The position numbers were made by a program, and so were the translations under genes. This document shows, piece by piece, positions 61,727 to 64,000 of a DNA stretch of 64,000 nucleotides. The notes beneath the pieces are model-generated. The model worked only from the letters and a program-made list of their open reading frames with translations. It made no database searches and was not told where the DNA came from. The DNA lies in NCBI GenBank assembly GCA_964400885.1, contig CAYNWH010000001.1, positions 24,064 through 88,063 on the forward strand, read 5' to 3'. Source of the DNA: CAYNWH01 sp964400885 (GTDB taxonomy: Bacteria > Patescibacteriota > Patescibacteriia > CAIXNZ01). The first letter of the stretch is position 1, and the number at the start of each line of letters is the position of its first letter.

Positions 61727-62158
61727 ATGAAAGAAAATCGTTCACAAGATCAGGTTTTTCATCTGGTTTACCAGGATATTTACTTCCAAAGTGACCATCA
61801 TACCATTGTGGTAGCTGGTTCTGAAAAAGAAGCCGAGGATAAGGCGAAAAATCACCTTAACTTCAAGGGCGTCAACAAAGCCACCCTGGAAATCCTCACC
61901 GAAGAAGCCTATCAGGCAAAATACAAGAACAAGCCGCCTTTTTACATTTATTATCTGCTCCATGAGAGACGGCAATTCTGTCGCATTTTCGCCAGCAACA
62001 AGGAAGATGCCCGGCAAATCCTGCTGCACCGCTTTTCCTTCACCAGCATCGAAATCAGCCAGGCGCTGGATCAGGAGGAATTCAACAACAGGGGCAGAAG
62101 CAGACCCTATCTCCTGCCACCGATTTCCGCGCATCCGGTCGCCGTAGGCGCCGCCTAA
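61727..62158 (+). CDS. Hypothetical protein, GC-rich
   Basis: 143 residues, GTGAGG SD. The N-terminal half (VFHLVYQDIYFQSDHHTIVV, then AGSEKEAEDKAKNHL) and the second half (FYIYYLLHERRQFCRIF, then ASNKEDARQILLHR) look like two copies of one alpha/beta unit, so it may be an internal duplication. A basic Pro-rich tail follows. No family recognised. Monocistronic, more GC-rich than the flanking uvr genes. Confidence 0.65.
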   Translation: MKENRSQDQVFHLVYQDIYFQSDHHTIVVAGSEKEAEDKAKNHLNFKGVNKATLEILTEEAYQAKYKNKPPFYIYYLLHERRQFCRIFASNKEDARQILLHRFSFTSIEISQALDQEEFNNRGRSRPYLLPPISAHPVAVGAA

Positions 62159-62173
62159 TAATTTTGCTCTATA

Positions 62174-62205
62174 AAGAGCTCCGAATCTTCGGAGCTCTTC
62201 TTCTT
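62174..62205 (+). terminator. Terminator of the 61727 gene
   Basis: AAGAGCTCCGAA-TC-TTCGGAGCTCTT followed by CTTCTTTTT. Confidence 0.85.
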
Positions 62206-62210
62206 TTTAT

Positions 62211-63899
62211 TTAAGCTTTTAATTTTCTTAATTCATCACGAATTTCAATCGCCTTTTCAAAATCAAGATTTTCAGCCGCGATTTTCATCTGGGTTTCCAG
62301 TTCAACAATCAAATCTTCCACGGAAGAAACCTTTTTCAATTTAAACTTTTTCACTTCTTCTTTAAGGGCTGAAGGAGTCTCTTTAATCTTCTTAATAATA
62401 GATTGGGGAGTAATTTTATGTTTTTTATTATAAGCTAATTGCAGCTTACGGCGACGATTAGTTTCTCTAATTGCTTCTTTCATGGAGCCTGTTGTTTTAT
62501 CAGCATACATCAAAACTCGTGAATCAACATTGCGGCTAGCCCGGCCAATGGTCTGAATCAAAGAGCGCGCATCGCGTAAAAATGATTCTTTGTCAGCATC
62601 CAAAATGGCCACCAAACCGACTTCCGGAATATCTAAACCTTCACGCAATAAATTAATGCCCACTAAAACATCGTATTTGCCACGGCGCAAGTCACGGATA
62701 ATTTCTGTGCGTTCTAACGTATCTATTTCCGAATGCAAATAAGTGACTTTAATTTTTTTCTTAAGCAAATAATCAGTTAAATCTTCCGCCATTTGTTTGG
62801 TTAAAGTTGTAAGCAAAGTGCGATTGCCTTGTTTAATNNNNNNNNNNNNNNNNNNNNNNNNNNNNNNNNNNNNNNNNNNNNNNNNNNNNNNNNNNNNNNN
62901 NNNNNNNNNNNNNNNNNNNNNNNNNNNNNNNNNNNNNAAAAAATCTAGCAAAGTGCTCGGTGGCGCACCAGGTTTTCTACCGTCAAAGTGACGGGAATAA
63001 TTTTCAATGCCTTTGCAATAACCAAGTTCGCGAATCATTTCCAAGTCATATTTTGTACGCTTTTCCAAACGATGAGCTTCTAAAGCTGGTAACGTTGGCA
63101 AAACTTCTTTTAACTCTTTTTCAATTGATTTTAAAGCTCGCTCAATACTGGCCGGTGAAGTCATAAACGGCGAAGCCGGATAAATTGTCAGCTGGTCTCG
63201 GCCGGAAATTATTTTTAAATTCTGCGGTTCAATTTCTTTCATTGATTCTATTGTATTATTGAAAAAATTAATGCGGAAAATATTTTTGCCATAACCTTGG
63301 ACTAGATCTATGGTATTACCCCGCACTCTAAACCGGCCAGAACGCAAATCCATGTCATTGCGTTCAAACTGAATATCCACCAAATCTTTAATCAATTTAT
63401 CGCGACTAATTTCCTGGCCAATTCTGATTTCCAGCATGCCACGTTTATATTCTGACGGATCGCCTAAACCATAAATACAAGAAACCGAAGCTACAATAAT
63501 TACGTCCTGGCGCGAAACCAAAGAACTGGTGGCTTCCAACCGATATTCTTCAATGCGCTCATTGATTTTTACATCTTTTTCAATATAAGTATCAGTTGAA
63601 GGCACATAAGATTCTGGCTGGTAATAATCATAATAAGAAATAAAGTAACAAACTTTATTTTCCGGAAAAAATTCGGTAAATTCTTCATAAAGCTGGCCCG
63701 CTAAAGTTTTATTATGGGCCAAAACTAAAGTCGGCTTTTGCACCTTATCAATAACATTAGCCATAGTAAAAGTTTTGCCTGAACCAGTGACGCCTAAAAG
63801 CGTTTGCTGGGGAAACTTAAAAAAGCCCTCCTCTAATTGTTTGATAGCTTTGGGCTGGTCACCGGTTGGTTTGTAGGTTGTTTTGAGTTTAAATTTCAT
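62211..63899 (-). CDS. uvrB: UvrB excinuclease subunit, interrupted by gap
   Basis: Walker A LLGVTGSGKTFT (about 34-45), beta-hairpin YYDYYQPESYVPSTDTYIEK, helicase motifs (TLTKQMAEDL, LREGLDIPEVGLVAILDADK, IQTIGRASRN) and the C-terminal UVR domain (EKAIEIRDELRKLK). UvrB verifies damage and recruits UvrC. Comparison with E. coli UvrB implies roughly 120 residues are missing between LLDF and the sequence after the gap, far more than the 33 the N-run suggests. An upstream gene overlaps its start. Confidence 0.95.
   Translation of the reverse strand: MKFKLKTTYKPTGDQPKAIKQLEEGFFKFPQQTLLGVTGSGKTFTMANVIDKVQKPTLVLAHNKTLAGQLYEEFTEFFPENKVCYFISYYDYYQPESYVPSTDTYIEKDVKINERIEEYRLEATSSLVSRQDVIIVASVSCIYGLGDPSEYKRGMLEIRIGQEISRDKLIKDLVDIQFERNDMDLRSGRFRVRGNTIDLVQGYGKNIFRINFFNNTIESMKEIEPQNLKIISGRDQLTIYPASPFMTSPASIERALKSIEKELKEVLPTLPALEAHRLEKRTKYDLEMIRELGYCKGIENYSRHFDGRKPGAPPSTLLDFXXXXXXXXXXXXXXXXXXXXXXXXXXXXXXXXXXIKQGNRTLLTTLTKQMAEDLTDYLLKKKIKVTYLHSEIDTLERTEIIRDLRRGKYDVLVGINLLREGLDIPEVGLVAILDADKESFLRDARSLIQTIGRASRNVDSRVLMYADKTTGSMKEAIRETNRRRKLQLAYNKKHKITPQSIIKKIKETPSALKEEVKKFKLKKVSSVEDLIVELETQMKIAAENLDFEKAIEIRDELRKLKA
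62838..62937. other. Scaffold gap (100 N) inside uvrB
   Basis: Placeholder; family alignment from memory suggests about 370 bp are truly missing. Confidence 0.95.
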
Positions 63900-64000
63900 T
63901 GTTAATTTTTCTTAAAAATTGCTGAATTTGGACGTCTGCTTCATCTAAGCATGAATATTCAATTGTTTCAACATGCGGATACTCTTGTTTATCCAGACCT
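63889..64000 (-). CDS. Unidentified gene, 3' end only
   Basis: An open frame enters from the window edge (...YPHVETIEYSCLDEADVQIQ...) and stops with TAA at 63889-63891, overlapping the uvrB start by 11 nt. Such overlap suggests a cotranscribed gene. Only 36 residues are visible, too few to identify. Confidence 0.5.
   Translation of the reverse strand, partial: GLDKQEYPHVETIEYSCLDEADVQIQQFLRKINNEI

Overview
The window reads as a scaffold from a Candidate Phyla Radiation (Patescibacteria) bacterium, probably of the Parcubacteria type. That assignment is inference from gene content: AT-rich, tightly packed housekeeping genes mostly without Shine-Dalgarno (SD) sites; a DUF4012 surface protein; a small pilin-like protein; an archaeal-style four-subunit pyruvate:ferredoxin oxidoreductase; endonuclease Q; an insertion in the 23S rRNA gene; and a diversity-generating retroelement (DGR). 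Four runs of exactly 100 N (22185, 33723, 40248, 62838) are scaffold gaps of unknown true size.

Layout. 1-2440: a secreted-protein fragment and a five-gene operon of small unknown, mostly membrane, proteins. 2573-10359: a TrmB-like regulator between two palindromic elements, uvrA copy 1, the porGDAB operon and a DsbA-like thioredoxin. 10450-14440: secG, a peptide-binding lipoprotein-like protein and RNase J. 14517-22184: five single-gene cassettes, each with its own promoter, SD and terminator; four of them are GC-rich secreted or lipoprotein genes sharing a conserved leader hairpin. 22285-33722: trpS, the RNase P RNA, then a surface-polysaccharide block (sugar transferase, three glycosyltransferases, DUF4012 and DUF11-like proteins). 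33823-41482: FemX-type transferase, ruvA, a U32 peptidase, a NUDIX-like protein, ileS and a DUF4349 protein. 41730-44226: tRNA-Ala, a Lys-rich mini-protein, endonuclease Q and a GNAT gene with an early stop. 44281-48316: 5S and 23S rRNA with no 16S nearby; the 23S carries an ORF-bearing insertion in helix 79. 48375-50951: the DGR. 51083-53489: cutA, a tRNA-Leu cluster in which one tRNA gene is broken by an element carrying another tRNA-Leu, a pilin-like gene, a rubredoxin-like protein and superoxide dismutase. 53539-64000: small SD-led unknown genes interleaved with uvrC, uvrA copy 2 and uvrB.

The clearest special system is the DGR. A reverse transcriptase with the DGR-type SQ motif, an Avd protein, a 123-nt template repeat (TR) and a 123-nt variable repeat (VR) at the 3' end of a target gene lie within 2.6 kb. 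In my hand alignment TR and VR have no indels and differ at 28 positions; every one is a TR adenine (28 of 35 adenines changed, 88 of 88 other positions identical), altering 20 residues at the target's C-terminus. The target has no signal peptide, so the diversified protein is probably cytoplasmic.

Other signals that ordinary annotation would miss are: the tRNA-in-tRNA insertion; two displaced gene 3'-tails (uvrA and U32), each separated from its intact gene by inserted sequence; palindromic elements inserted in frame inside endonuclease Q and uvrA2; the shared leader RNA of the secreted-protein cassettes; and a two-class split between SD-less AT-rich housekeeping genes and SD-led accessory genes. 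A complete excision-repair set (uvrA twice, uvrB, uvrC) plus endonuclease Q and ruvA lies in the window.
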